DNA from: Phycicoccus avicenniae
GTDB taxonomy: Bacteria; Actinomycetota; Actinomycetes; Actinomycetales; Dermatophilaceae
Assembly (NCBI RefSeq): GCF_018139485.1
Contig: NZ_JAGSNF010000001.1
Location: 62,001 to 126,000 of the forward strand
Length of the DNA: 64,000 bases
Direction: 5' to 3'
Positions 36,831-45,570 of the stretch are shown here, one piece after another. A program made the translations under genes and the position numbers. A model generated the notes under the pieces. The model was not told the DNA's origin and did not search any database. It was given only the letters and a program-made list of their open reading frames with translations. Every line of letters starts with the position of its first letter. Position 1 is the first letter of the stretch.

Positions 36831-38395
36831 GCCGCACCTTCGTCGGCATGCCGGCCTTCCCCGAGGCGGCCCGGGCCGCGCTCGGGGACACCCGGCTGCG
36901 GCACAACCTCGCGCACGCCACCGGGACGATCCGCGCGAAGCGGGCCCGCGTCGTCGAGGAGGTCGACGGGTGGGAGGACCTGCGCGTCGCCGGCGCAGCC
37001 GTCAAGGACCGGGCGCTGCACGGCCTCGACGAGCACCTGCTGACCCTCGAGCGGACGCTCACGGAGGCGGGGGCGACCGTCCACTGGGCCCGCGACGCCG
37101 CCGAGGCGTGCGCCGTCGTCGCCCGTGTCGCGAAGGACCACGACGCCCGCGAGGTCGTCAAGGTGAAGTCGATGGCGACCCAGGAGATCGGGCTCGAGGA
37201 GGCGCTCGCCGCCGAGGGCGTCGCCGCGTGGGAGACCGACCTCGCCGAGCTCATCGTCCAGCTCGGCGAGGACCTGCCGAGCCACATCCTCGTCCCCGCG
37301 ATCCACAAGGGTCGGGCCGAGATCCGCGAGATCTTCCTCCGCCGGATGGCCGCCGCCGGGCGCCCCGCCCCCGACGACCTCACCGACGAGCCGGCCGTCC
37401 TCGCCGCCGCCGCCCGCGAGCACCTGCGGGAGAAGTTCCTCCGCGCGAGGGTCGCAGTCTCCGGGGCGAACTTCGCGGTCGCCGAGACCGGCACGCTCGT
37501 CGTCGTCGAGTCCGAGGGCAACGGCCGGATGTGCCTCACCCTGCCGGAGGTCCTCGTCTCCGTCGTCGGCATCGAGAAGGTCGTCCCGACGTGGGCCGAG
37601 CTCGACCCGCTGCTGCGGCTGCTGCCGCGCTCCTCGACCGGGGAGCGGATGAACCCGTACACCTCGTCGTGGTCCGGGGTGACGCCCGGTGACGGGCCGC
37701 AGGAGGTGCACGTCGTCCTCCTCGACAACGGCCGCACCCGGGCGCTCGCCGACGAGGTCGGACGGCAGGCGCTGCGCTGCATCCGCTGCTCGGCCTGCCT
37801 CAACGTGTGCCCGGTCTACGAGCGGGTCGGCGGGCACGCCTACGGCTCGGTGTACCCCGGGCCGATCGGGGCGATCCTGAACCCGCTGCTCCACGGACCG
37901 GGTGATCCGCGCGACGACGCCCTGCCGTACGCGTCCTCGCTCTGCGGCGCGTGCTTCGAGGTGTGCCCGGTCCGGATCGACATCCCCGAGGTCCTCGTCC
38001 ACCTGCGCACACAGGTCGTCGACGCCCACCGCGACGACCCCGTGCCCAAGCCCGAGGCGCTCGCGATGCGCGGGACCGGCTGGGCCTTCGGCGACGCCTC
38101 GCGGCTCGGGCTCGCGGAGAAGGCGTCCGGCCTCGCCGGGCGGGTGCTCGGCCGGCTCGGCCGGTCCGCCCTCCCGGGTGGGCGCCGGGCGGCCGGACGG
38201 CTGCCGGGTCCGGGGGCGGCGTGGACCGGGGCGCGGGACCTGCCGGCGCCGCCCGCCGAGTCCTTCCGCGACTGGTGGGCCCGCACCGACGGCGGCCGGA
38301 CCGAGGAGGACCGGCTCGAGGAAGGCCGAGCCGGGGAGGGTCCGGCCGTGCGTGGCCGTACCGAGGCCGACGACGAGCCCGGAGGTGCCCGATGA
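36827..38395 (+). CDS. lutB: Lactate utilisation Fe-S protein LutB (LldF-like)
   Basis: 522 residues. The N-terminal LUD domain (about 60-300) has REVVKVKSMATQEIGLEEAL and ETDLAELIVQLGEDLPSHIL, each 20 residues or fewer. Two 4Fe-4S clusters follow: CIRCSACLNVCPVY near residue 318 and CGACFEVCPVRI near 370. The C-terminus carries a disordered Gly/Arg/Glu tail longer than in Bacillus LutB (family about 475). It forms the electron-transfer subunit with LutA and LutC. Overlaps lutC by ATGA. Confidence 0.94.
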   Translation: MSRTFVGMPAFPEAARAALGDTRLRHNLAHATGTIRAKRARVVEEVDGWEDLRVAGAAVKDRALHGLDEHLLTLERTLTEAGATVHWARDAAEACAVVARVAKDHDAREVVKVKSMATQEIGLEEALAAEGVAAWETDLAELIVQLGEDLPSHILVPAIHKGRAEIREIFLRRMAAAGRPAPDDLTDEPAVLAAAAREHLREKFLRARVAVSGANFAVAETGTLVVVESEGNGRMCLTLPEVLVSVVGIEKVVPTWAELDPLLRLLPRSSTGERMNPYTSSWSGVTPGDGPQEVHVVLLDNGRTRALADEVGRQALRCIRCSACLNVCPVYERVGGHAYGSVYPGPIGAILNPLLHGPGDPRDDALPYASSLCGACFEVCPVRIDIPEVLVHLRTQVVDAHRDDPVPKPEALAMRGTGWAFGDASRLGLAEKASGLAGRVLGRLGRSALPGGRRAAGRLPGPGAAWTGARDLPAPPAESFRDWWARTDGGRTEEDRLEEGRAGEGPAVRGRTEADDEPGGAR

Positions 38396-38994
38396 GCGAC
38401 GCCCGCGAGGAGATCCTCGACCGGGTGCGGTCCGCGCTCGCCGGGACGACGGCGTCGCCCGAGCCCGTGGCCTCGCCGCCCGGTGTGGCGGCCGGTCCGG
38501 ACACGCTCGACGTCTTCTGCGAGCGGGTCGCCGACTACCGTGCCGTCGTCGAGCGCTGCAGCCCGGACGAGGTCGCCGCCCGGGTGACCGCCGCCCTGCC
38601 GGAGGGCGACGTCGTCGTCCCGGAGGGGCTGTCCGTCGAGGTGCCCGGCGCCCGGGTCGACGACGGGCTGTCGGCGACCGACCTCGACGCCGTCGCCGCG
38701 GTCGTCACCGACTGCCGGGTCGCGGTCGCCGAGACCGGGACGATCGTCCTCGACCACGGCCTCGGCCAGGGCCGGCGGGCCATCAGTCTCGTCCCGGACG
38801 TCCACGTGTGCGTCGTCCGCGCCGACCAGGTCGTCCCCGACGTCCCCGACGCGCTCGCGCTCCTCGACGCCGGGCGGCCGCAGACGTGGGTCAGCGGGCC
38901 GTCGGCGACGAGCGACATCGAGCTCGACCGGGTCGAGGGCGTCCACGGCCCGCGGACCCTCCACGTCGTCGTCGTGGAGACCGCCGGGGGCTAG
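38392..38994 (+). CDS. lutC: Lactate utilisation protein LutC (LldG-like)
   Basis: 200-residue LUD-domain protein, third subunit of the LutABC lactate-oxidising complex. Recognisable are VADYRAVVERCS, CRVAVAETGTIVLDHGLGQG, RAISLVPDVHVCVVRADQVV and the C-terminal block WVSGPSATSDIELDRVEGVHGP, split here because of its length. It closes the operon. Its TAG stop shares the CTAG palindrome with the stop of the convergent dehalogenase gene. Confidence 0.94.
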   Translation: MSDAREEILDRVRSALAGTTASPEPVASPPGVAAGPDTLDVFCERVADYRAVVERCSPDEVAARVTAALPEGDVVVPEGLSVEVPGARVDDGLSATDLDAVAAVVTDCRVAVAETGTIVLDHGLGQGRRAISLVPDVHVCVVRADQVVPDVPDALALLDAGRPQTWVSGPSATSDIELDRVEGVHGPRTLHVVVVETAGG

Positions 38995-39677
38995 TCCGCG
39001 AACCGGTCGGCGAGGTCGGTGAGCGAGGAGACGGTGAGCTCCGGCGAGCGCATCGTGTCGTGCGGGTACGGCGCCCCGGACCGGGCGACGTAGGCGGTCC
39101 GCATCCCGGCGGTGGCGGCGCCGTGCACGTCCCAGGGGTGGACGGCGACGAGCATCGCGTCCTCCGGCTCGACCTCGCACGTCGACAGGGCGTATTTGTA
39201 GGCGAGCGGGTCCGGCTTCCACAGCGGGGCGTCCGTCACCGACAACAGCTCGTCGAGGACGCCGCCGAGGTCGTTGCGCTCGACGAGGCCCTGCGCGACC
39301 TCGACCGACCCGTTGCTCAGCGTCACGAGCCGGATGCCGAGGTCGTCGAGGGCGCGCAGCCCGGGCTCGACGTCGGGGTGGAGCGGCAGGGTCGTGAAGG
39401 CCTCGAGCACCTGGTCCGCGGCGGCGTCGAGGTCGTCCGGGGCGTCGGCGCGACCCCCGACGAGGGAGTGGAAGGAGGCCCGGGCCAGGTCGGCGAACAC
39501 CGGGTTCTCCCCGACGACGGTGAGCGCCATCCCGTCCCGCAGCGTGCCCGCGAACCACGTCGCGGCGAGGTGGTCGGGCAGCCCGAGGTCGGTGAAGGCG
39601 GTCGCGACCGGGGAGAGGTCGGAGAGCGTCTCGTTGACGTCGAGCACGATGAGGGCCGGCAGCGGTGCGTGGCTCAT
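38991..39677 (-). CDS. Haloacid dehalogenase, type II (HAD superfamily)
   Basis: 228-residue HAD hydrolase of the L-2-haloacid dehalogenase subfamily. Motif I is LIVLDVNETLSDL, with nucleophile Asp in LDVNET; motif II is LVTLSNGS; motif III is the Lys in LWKPDPLAYKYAL; motif IV is VAVHPWDVHGAATAG. The dehalogenase-type VNETL after the Asp favours haloacid or related carboxylate chemistry over phosphatase activity. Start ATG at 39677. It converges on lutC with overlapping stop codons. Confidence 0.92.
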   Translation of the reverse strand: MSHAPLPALIVLDVNETLSDLSPVATAFTDLGLPDHLAATWFAGTLRDGMALTVVGENPVFADLARASFHSLVGGRADAPDDLDAAADQVLEAFTTLPLHPDVEPGLRALDDLGIRLVTLSNGSVEVAQGLVERNDLGGVLDELLSVTDAPLWKPDPLAYKYALSTCEVEPEDAMLVAVHPWDVHGAATAGMRTAYVARSGAPYPHDTMRSPELTVSSLTDLADRFAD

Positions 39678-39780
39678 CCCCTCATCCTGGTGCCCCGGAC
39701 CGGGCCGGCGGAACCCCGGGTGGGTCCCGCCGAGCGGCCCCACCCCGGACGGGTGCCGGGCCGGAGCCGCTGAGGGTGGC

Positions 39781-40242
39781 TCAGTCGACGGCCGCGGCGA
39801 GCGAGGCCAGGCTGTTCTCCATCTGCTCCTGGGACACGAGCGGGAAGGAGACCTTCTTCAGCAGCTCCTTGTCGGTGACCGCGCTCCAGTCGTAGGTGCA
39901 GCTCACCTCGGTGCTGTCCGGGCCCTGCGGGGTGAGCTCCCAGACCCACTCCCAGCCGGGCGGCTCGGTGCCGGCGGGCGCGGTCTTCCAGGCGAGGAGC
40001 TTGTTCGGCTCGAAGCCGACGACGTGGTTGTCCGTCTTGTACTCGCCACCCATGTGGTCGCCGGTCATGTTCATCGTGAACACCTGGCCGGTCCCGGTGA
40101 TGCGGTCGGCGTGCTCGTCGGAGACGACGAACCCGGAGCCGTCGAGCTGCACGTGGTTGCGGGGGAGGGTGAGCACGTCGAACACCTCGGCGGCGGGGGC
40201 GTCGATCGTGCGGCTGACCGTGATCTTCGTGTCGTGGTCCAT
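39781..40242 (-). CDS. SRPBCC-family protein
   Basis: 153 residues with a START/Bet v1-like fold: ITVSRTIDAPAAEVFDVLTL at the N-terminus, the beta-rich core with HVVGFEPNKLLAWKTAP and WEWVWELTPQGPDSTEVSCTYDWS, and a long C-terminal helix (MENSLASLAAAVD). Such proteins bind hydrophobic ligands or act as polyketide cyclase-like enzymes. No neighbour gives a specific role. The same-strand dehalogenase gene lies 103 bases downstream. Confidence 0.88.
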   Translation of the reverse strand: MDHDTKITVSRTIDAPAAEVFDVLTLPRNHVQLDGSGFVVSDEHADRITGTGQVFTMNMTGDHMGGEYKTDNHVVGFEPNKLLAWKTAPAGTEPPGWEWVWELTPQGPDSTEVSCTYDWSAVTDKELLKKVSFPLVSQEQMENSLASLAAAVD

Positions 40243-40358
40243 GCCCCCACCCTGCCTCCTCGGGCGCCGGCGTGGGGCGGCGGGGGCGGCCGGGTTCGTG
40301 CCGATCGGTCTCGGAGGGGAGCCGCTGCCTCGGGACCCGCCTGCGCGAGGATGGGCTG

Positions 40359-40793
40359 ATGACCGTCGTCCGCTCCGCCCCGACCCGCGAGCTGTCCGCC
40401 GCCGTCCTGCACGACGTGCTGCGGCTGCGCCAGGACGTCTTCGTCCTCGAGCAGGAGTGCCTCTACCCGGACATCGACGGGCGTGACCTGGAAGCGGGGA
40501 CGGTCCAGTTCTGGGCCGAGTCGGCGGGCGGCTCGGTCGTCGCGACCCTGCGCGTCCTCGACGAGGGCGACGGGGTGACCCGGATGGGGCGGGTGGCGAC
40601 GGCAGGGGTGGCGCGTGGCGCGGGCGTGGCGGCGCAGATGGTGCAGGCGGCGCTCGCGACCCGGCGGGGACCGGTCGTCATCGACGCCCAGACCCACCTC
40701 GAGCACTGGTACGCGCGCTTCGGGTTCGTCCGGGACGGCGCCGAGTTCGTCGAGGACGGCATCCCGCACCTCCCGATGCGTCTCGACGGCTGA
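40359..40793 (+). CDS. GNAT family N-acetyltransferase (ElaA-like)
   Basis: 144-residue GNAT protein. LHDVLRLRQDVFVLEQECLY near the N-terminus is the ElaA-type signature. MGRVATAGVARGAGVAAQM is the acetyl-CoA pyrophosphate-binding loop in slightly degenerate form, and HLEHWYARFGFVRDG lies near the C-terminus. It is divergent from the SRPBCC gene. The ATG at 40359 is chosen to begin at the domain edge. Substrate unknown. Confidence 0.9.
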   Translation: MTVVRSAPTRELSAAVLHDVLRLRQDVFVLEQECLYPDIDGRDLEAGTVQFWAESAGGSVVATLRVLDEGDGVTRMGRVATAGVARGAGVAAQMVQAALATRRGPVVIDAQTHLEHWYARFGFVRDGAEFVEDGIPHLPMRLDG

Positions 40794-40831
40794 GCGGCCC
40801 GACGGCTGAGCGCCTCGACGGCTGACGGTCC
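40784..40831 (+). repeat. Three-copy 16-bp tandem repeat at a stop codon
   Basis: Units begin at 40784, 40800 and 40816, each starting CGACGGCTGA. Because 16 is not a multiple of three, the TGAs at 40791, 40807 and 40823 fall in three different frames, so the repeat stops translation in every frame directly after the GNAT gene. The last six bases of the units diverge. Confidence 0.9.
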
Positions 40832-40882
40832 GGCTCGTCCGTCGGCACGACCGGTGTCGGTGCGGGGGAGCAGGATGAGGGG

Positions 40883-42436
40883 ATGACGGACGACGCCCCC
40901 ACCCGCGGTGCCGTGACGCTCGCCGACCTCGTCGAGGTGTCCCGGACCGCCGCCGCCACGCGCTCCCGCACGGCGAAGACCGAGGCCATCGCCGGTCTGC
41001 TCGCCCGGGCCTCGGACGCCGACGTGGGGACGGTCGTCGCCTTCCTGTCCGGGGTGCTCCCGCAGCGCCGGCTCGGGGTCGGGTACCGCTCGCTCTCGTC
41101 ACTGCCCGACCCGGCCGGGGAGCCGTCGCTCTCGGTCGCGGAGGTGGACGCCGCGTTCGACCGGCTCGCCGCCTCCGCCGGGGCCGGGTCGACCGCCGCC
41201 CGTCGGGCCGAGGTCGCCCGGCTGTTCGAGCGGGCGACGGCGGACGAGCAGCGGTTCCTGCGCGACCTCATGACGGGGAACCTCCGCCAGGGCGCGCTCG
41301 ACGGCGTCGTCACCGCCGCGGTCGGGAGCGCCTACGGGGTGCCCGACGTGGTCGTGCGGCGCGCCGTCATGCTCGCCGGGGTGACGCACGAGGTCGCCCG
41401 GATCGCCGCGGCCGGCGGGCAGGAGGCGCTCGAGGCGGTGCGGCTCGTCGTCGGTCGGCCGCTGCGGCCGATGCTCGCCGCGTCGGCGAAGACCGTCGAG
41501 GAGGCGGTGGAGGGGTTCGCCGGCGCGCCGATGCTCGTCGACGGCAAGCTCGACGGCATCCGGGTCCAGGTCCACCGGCGCGACGGGGACGTCAGCGTCC
41601 TCACCCGCAGCCTCGACGTCATCACCGACCGGGTGCCCGAGGTCGTCGAGGCCGTCGCCGGGCTCCCAGGCGGGGACCTCGTCCTCGACGGGGAGGCCAT
41701 CGCGCTCGGCGAGGGCGGCCGGCCGCAGCCGTTCCAGGTGACCGGCGCCCGGACCGCGAGCTCGGCGGACGTCGACCGGCTGCGCGCGGAGGTCCCGCTC
41801 ACGACGTTCCTCTTCGACGTGCTGCACGCCGACGGGCGCGACCTCGTCGACGCCCCCGCAGCCGAGCGGGACGAGGTGCTCACGGCGCTCGCCCCCGACC
41901 TCGTCGTCCCGCGGCTGCGGACCGCCGACCCGGCCGAGGCGCGGCGGTTCTTCGACGACCTCGTCGCGGCCGGTCACGAGGGTGTCGTCGTCAAGGACGC
42001 CGCGAGCCCGTACGCCGCCGGTCGACGGGGCAGCGGCTGGGTCAAGGTGAAGCCGGTGCACACCCTCGACCTCGTCGTCCTCGCCGTCGAGCGGGGGTCC
42101 GGCCGCCGGAAGGGATGGCTGTCGAACATCCACCTCGGCGCGCGCGACGGCGACGGGTTCGTCATGGTCGGCAAGACGTTCAAGGGGATGACCGACGAGA
42201 TGCTCAGCTGGCAGACGCAGCGGTTCACCGACCTCGCCGACGGGCCGACGGACGGCTACGTCGTGACGGTGCGGCCGGAGCAGGTCGTCGAGATCGCGCT
42301 CGACGGCATCCAGCGGTCCTCGCGCTACCCCGGCGGCGTCGCGCTCCGCTTCGCGCGCGTCCTGCGCTACCGCGACGACAAGACCGTCGCCGAGGCGGAC
42401 ATCCTCGACGCGGTCCGCGCCCTCGGCCCGGCCTGA
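40883..42436 (+). CDS. ligB: ATP-dependent DNA ligase, LigB type
   Basis: 517-residue ATP-dependent DNA ligase like mycobacterial LigB, which seals nicks through an AMP-lysine intermediate. The N-terminal DNA-binding domain (about 1-195) is followed by the adenylation domain with MLVDGKLDGIRVQVHRRDG, nucleophile K222 in the KxDG motif I. Other motifs are DGEAIAL (motif III), FDVLHADG, HEGVVVKD (motif IV) and SGWVKVKPVHTLDLVVLAVE (motif V). The C-terminal OB-fold contains MVGKTFKGMTDEML. Likely a repair ligase accessory to the NAD-dependent replicative enzyme. Monocistronic. Confidence 0.95.
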   Translation: MTDDAPTRGAVTLADLVEVSRTAAATRSRTAKTEAIAGLLARASDADVGTVVAFLSGVLPQRRLGVGYRSLSSLPDPAGEPSLSVAEVDAAFDRLAASAGAGSTAARRAEVARLFERATADEQRFLRDLMTGNLRQGALDGVVTAAVGSAYGVPDVVVRRAVMLAGVTHEVARIAAAGGQEALEAVRLVVGRPLRPMLAASAKTVEEAVEGFAGAPMLVDGKLDGIRVQVHRRDGDVSVLTRSLDVITDRVPEVVEAVAGLPGGDLVLDGEAIALGEGGRPQPFQVTGARTASSADVDRLRAEVPLTTFLFDVLHADGRDLVDAPAAERDEVLTALAPDLVVPRLRTADPAEARRFFDDLVAAGHEGVVVKDAASPYAAGRRGSGWVKVKPVHTLDLVVLAVERGSGRRKGWLSNIHLGARDGDGFVMVGKTFKGMTDEMLSWQTQRFTDLADGPTDGYVVTVRPEQVVEIALDGIQRSSRYPGGVALRFARVLRYRDDKTVAEADILDAVRALGPA

Positions 42437-42504
42437 CCCGGGGCGTCCGGCCCGGGGGCGCGGCCGGGCGTCGCTCCGTCCGGGCCGCTGCGAGGATGGG
42501 CGGC

Positions 42505-43227
42505 ATGGACGTGAGCCGCGGGATCTGGACGAGCACGGCCGACCTCGACCTGCTCCGGCGCCTCGTCCGCGCAGGGTTCGACTGGCTCGCCGTCGACGCG
42601 CAGCACGGGCCGGTCGACCGCGGCCGGCTGCACGCCGTCGGCCGGGCGCTCGCCGACGCGCCGGTGCCGTGGCTCGTCCGGGTCCCGGGCGTCGACCCGG
42701 CGTGGATCGGGGCGGCGCTCGACGCCGGGGCGTCGGGCGTCGTCGTCCCCTCGGTCACCGGTCGGACCGACGCCGAGCGGGCCGCCCTCGCCGCGCGGTA
42801 CCCGCCGCTCGGTGAGCGCAGCTGGGGGCCGTTCCCGCCGCTCTGGGGCGGGGACGCCCCGGACGTCGAGGCGGCGAACGAGGCCGTCCGCTGCTGGGTC
42901 ATGGTCGAGACCCCCGGTGCGCTCGACGACGTCGACGGCATCGCGGCCACCCCGGGCGTCGACGGGCTCTTCGTCGGTCCGCTCGACCTCGCGCTCTCGC
43001 ACGGGACGACGCCCGAGGCGCTCCTCGCCGACCGGAGCGAGGGCGCACCGGTCCCGCGGGTCGTCGCAGCGGCCGAGCGCCAGGGCATCGCCGTCGGCGC
43101 CTTCGCGGGGACCCCGGAGAACACCGCGCTGCTGCGTGCGCAGGGCATCGGGTTCGTCGCGGTGACCTCCGACGCCGCCGTCGTCGCGGCCGGTGCACGG
43201 GCCGTCCTCGACGCGACGGCGCGCTGA
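42505..43227 (+). CDS. HpcH/HpaI family aldolase
   Basis: 240-residue class II pyruvate aldolase of the 2-oxo-3-deoxy acid type. Family blocks are FDWLAVDAQHGPVDRGRL (metal/His motif), VRVPGVDPAWIGAALDAGA, GVVVPSVTGRTDAERA, CWVMVETPGALDDVDGIAA (metal Glu) and VDGLFVGPLDLALSHG (metal Asp). It is slightly shorter than the usual ~255. Two in-frame ATGs lie at 42496 and 42505; I chose the second. Cleaves or forms 4-hydroxy-2-oxoacids; pathway unknown. Confidence 0.9.
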   Translation: MDVSRGIWTSTADLDLLRRLVRAGFDWLAVDAQHGPVDRGRLHAVGRALADAPVPWLVRVPGVDPAWIGAALDAGASGVVVPSVTGRTDAERAALAARYPPLGERSWGPFPPLWGGDAPDVEAANEAVRCWVMVETPGALDDVDGIAATPGVDGLFVGPLDLALSHGTTPEALLADRSEGAPVPRVVAAAERQGIAVGAFAGTPENTALLRAQGIGFVAVTSDAAVVAAGARAVLDATAR

Positions 43228-43282
43228 CCCCTCGACGACGGACCGGGCCATCCACCGGCGGTCGACACGACGAACCAGCAGC

Positions 43283-44182
43283 ATGACCGCCTGGGACGAC
43301 GTGCGCGCGTGGCTCATGCAGCGGTCGGCGCCGTACACCGTCCGCTACGGCGACCCGCTGCGGTTCGCCGGCCAGGACCTCCCCGCACCCGAGCGGCTGC
43401 GCGTCCCCACCCGGCACGGCTCCGTCCCGGTGCACCTGTACCGGCCTGTCGGCTCCGCCGAGCCGCCGCCGGTCGTCGTCCACCTCCACGGCGGGGCCTT
43501 CGTCATGCGCTACCCCGAGATGGACGACTGGTGGTGCCGCTACCTCGTCGCGACGACCGGCGCAGCCGTCGCGAACGTCGACTGGTCCGTCGCTCCGCAG
43601 GTCCGCTACCCCGTCGGGCACGAGCAGGCCGCCGACGTCACCGCGGAGCTCGCGGCACACGGCGGCGAGTACGGCGTCGACGGCCGTCGCCTCGTCGTCA
43701 GCGGGTTCAGCGCCGGCGGCAACGTCGCCGCGTCGGTGTGCCTGCAGGTCCGGGACGAGGGCACCGCCAGCCCGGTCCTCCAGGTCCTCGGGGTCCCCGC
43801 CCTCGACCTCGCAGCGGACGTGCCCGACGGCCCGGGCATGGTCGACCCCGGCCTGCGCCGGCTGGTGCGCCGGGTGTACTTCCCCGACGCCGCCCGTCGG
43901 GCCGAGGCCTACGCCTCACCCCTGCTCGCCGAGGACCTGTCCGGCCTGCCGCCGACCGTCGTCATGACGGGGGAGCGCGACGCCCTGCGCCCCGACGGCG
44001 ACCGGTACGCCGCGCGGCTGCGTGACGCCGGCGTCGACGTCACGCACGACGTGTCGCCCGGCTGCGACCACTACTTCCTCACCGAGGACCCCGTGCGTGC
44101 TCGATCGACAATGGCGATGGTCGCCGAGCACGTGCGCGCCGCGTGCGGCCTCCCGCCCCCGGAGGGCCGGCAGGGCCACTGA
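43283..44182 (+). CDS. Alpha/beta hydrolase, HSL-type esterase
   Basis: 299 residues with HLHGGAFVMRYPEMD (HGGAF oxyanion motif near residue 70), GFSAGGNVAASV (Ser nucleophile), and the probable acid/His pair in TGERDALRPDGD and CDHYFL. It begins at the ATG at 43283, 55 bases after the aldolase gene, so the two may be co-transcribed. No signal peptide. Related in family but not in context to the esterase at 24517. Confidence 0.9.
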   Translation: MTAWDDVRAWLMQRSAPYTVRYGDPLRFAGQDLPAPERLRVPTRHGSVPVHLYRPVGSAEPPPVVVHLHGGAFVMRYPEMDDWWCRYLVATTGAAVANVDWSVAPQVRYPVGHEQAADVTAELAAHGGEYGVDGRRLVVSGFSAGGNVAASVCLQVRDEGTASPVLQVLGVPALDLAADVPDGPGMVDPGLRRLVRRVYFPDAARRAEAYASPLLAEDLSGLPPTVVMTGERDALRPDGDRYAARLRDAGVDVTHDVSPGCDHYFLTEDPVRARSTMAMVAEHVRAACGLPPPEGRQGH

Positions 44183-44483
44183 CCACGAGGGACGAGCGGC
44201 CGGGCAACCGCCCACCGACATCGAGGGACGGATGGATCCGGCGACCCGCGGGCCGGTAGGGCGGTTGACCGGCGGCGGCGGCGGTCGTCGGCGGACCCCG
44301 GACAAGGGGTCTCACGGAATGCTCCGGATCCGGTGGATCCCCTCCGGATCCGGAGCGTTCCGCGGCAGACACCCGTCCGGGAGGCCGGCCGCCCTCGCTC
44401 CGAGCGCCCGCCCACCCCCATCCCGAGCACCCGCCCACCAGGTCCCCGACCGAGTCGTGGTCCGTGCAGCCCGGGGACGGGGC
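44183..44483. other. 301-base gene-free convergent interval
   Basis: No convincing small gene is visible in any frame. The interval separates the convergent esterase and aldo/keto reductase genes. Its only clear structure is the 46-base perfect-looking hairpin at 44316-44361, plus Gly/Arg-coding GC repeats such as GGCGGCGGCGG near 44272. Confidence 0.7.
44316..44361. terminator. 18-bp-stem hairpin between convergent genes
   Basis: GGAATGCTCCGGATCCGG (44316-44333) pairs with CCGGATCCGGAGCGTTCC (44344-44361) over a ten-base loop, with a single T/G mismatch. Each arm contains a further GGATCC, and so does the loop. It most likely terminates both flanking transcripts. Confidence 0.85.
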
Positions 44484-45452
44484 TCAGAAGCCGGTGGGCT
44501 CGCGCGGGGTGTAGGCGGCCTCGAGCGCGTCGACCTCGTCGTCGGTGAGGTCGACGTCCAGGGCGGCGACGGCGTCGACGAGGTGGTGCTCCTTCGTCGC
44601 GCCGACGATCGGGGCGTCGACGACGGGATTGCGCAGGACCCAGGCCAACGCGACCGCCGCCATCGGGACACCGCGGTCCGTGGCGATCCGCTCGACGGCC
44701 CCGACGATGTCGGCATCGCTGTCCTGGAACAGGCGCTTGCCGAACTCGTCCGTGCCGGAGCGGTTCGTCTGCTCACCCCACGGGCGTGCCACCCGGCCGC
44801 GCGCCAGAGGGCTCCACGGGATCGACCCGACGCCCTGCGCGGCGAGGAGCGGGAACATCTCGCGCTCCTCCTCGCGCATGAGGAGGCTGTACTGGTCCTG
44901 CATCGAGACGAACCGGGTCCAGCCGTTCAGGTCGGCGGCGTGCTGCATCGTCGCGAACTGCCAGGCGTACATCGACGAGGCGCCGATGTACCGGGCCTTG
45001 CCGGCCTTGACGACGTCGTGCAGCGCCTCCATCGTCTCCTCGACCGGGACCTCGGGGTCGAGCCGGTGGATCTGGTAGAGGTCCACGTAGTCGGTGCCCA
45101 ACCGGGTCAGCGAGGCGTCGACCTGCTCGAGGATCGCCTTGCGGGACAGGCCCGACCCGCCCGGGCCGACGTGCATGCGGCCGTGGACCTTCGTCGCGAG
45201 CACGACGTCCTCGCGGCGGCTGTACTCGCGGATCGCACGCCCGACGAACTCCTCGGACGTGCCCGCGCTGTAGACGTTCGCGGTGTCCCAGAACGTGATG
45301 CCGAGCTCGACGGCCTGGCGGAAGAAGGCGCCGGACGTCTCCTCGTCGAGGGCCCACGGGTGGTTGCCCTTCGAGGCGTCGGCGTACGTCATGCAGCCGA
45401 GCGCGATGCGGCTCACGGTCAGGCCGGTGCTGCCGAGTCGGGTGTACTCCAT
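44484..45452 (-). CDS. Aldo/keto reductase
   Basis: 322-residue NADPH-dependent AKR. The tetrad is visible as Asp and Tyr in FWDTANVYSAGTSEE, Lys in LATKVHGRM and His in YQIHRLDPE. YIGASSMYAWQF and the C-terminal cofactor region PIVGATKEHHLVDA are typical of the YdhF/IolS-like subgroup with sugar or quinone aldehyde substrates. Start ATG at 45452 with AAGGAG upstream. The 118 bases to the next gene hold nothing recognisable. Confidence 0.93.
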   Translation of the reverse strand: MEYTRLGSTGLTVSRIALGCMTYADASKGNHPWALDEETSGAFFRQAVELGITFWDTANVYSAGTSEEFVGRAIREYSRREDVVLATKVHGRMHVGPGGSGLSRKAILEQVDASLTRLGTDYVDLYQIHRLDPEVPVEETMEALHDVVKAGKARYIGASSMYAWQFATMQHAADLNGWTRFVSMQDQYSLLMREEEREMFPLLAAQGVGSIPWSPLARGRVARPWGEQTNRSGTDEFGKRLFQDSDADIVGAVERIATDRGVPMAAVALAWVLRNPVVDAPIVGATKEHHLVDAVAALDVDLTDDEVDALEAAYTPREPTGF

Positions 45453-45570
45453 GGTGCGGCTCCTTCGCGTCGGGGTCTCCTCGCATCATGCGCCCCGAGG
45501 CGTACCACCGCGCGGCCGGGGCGGCCGGGTCGAGACCGGACCCGCGACGCCGGGCCTCGACGCCGAGGAG

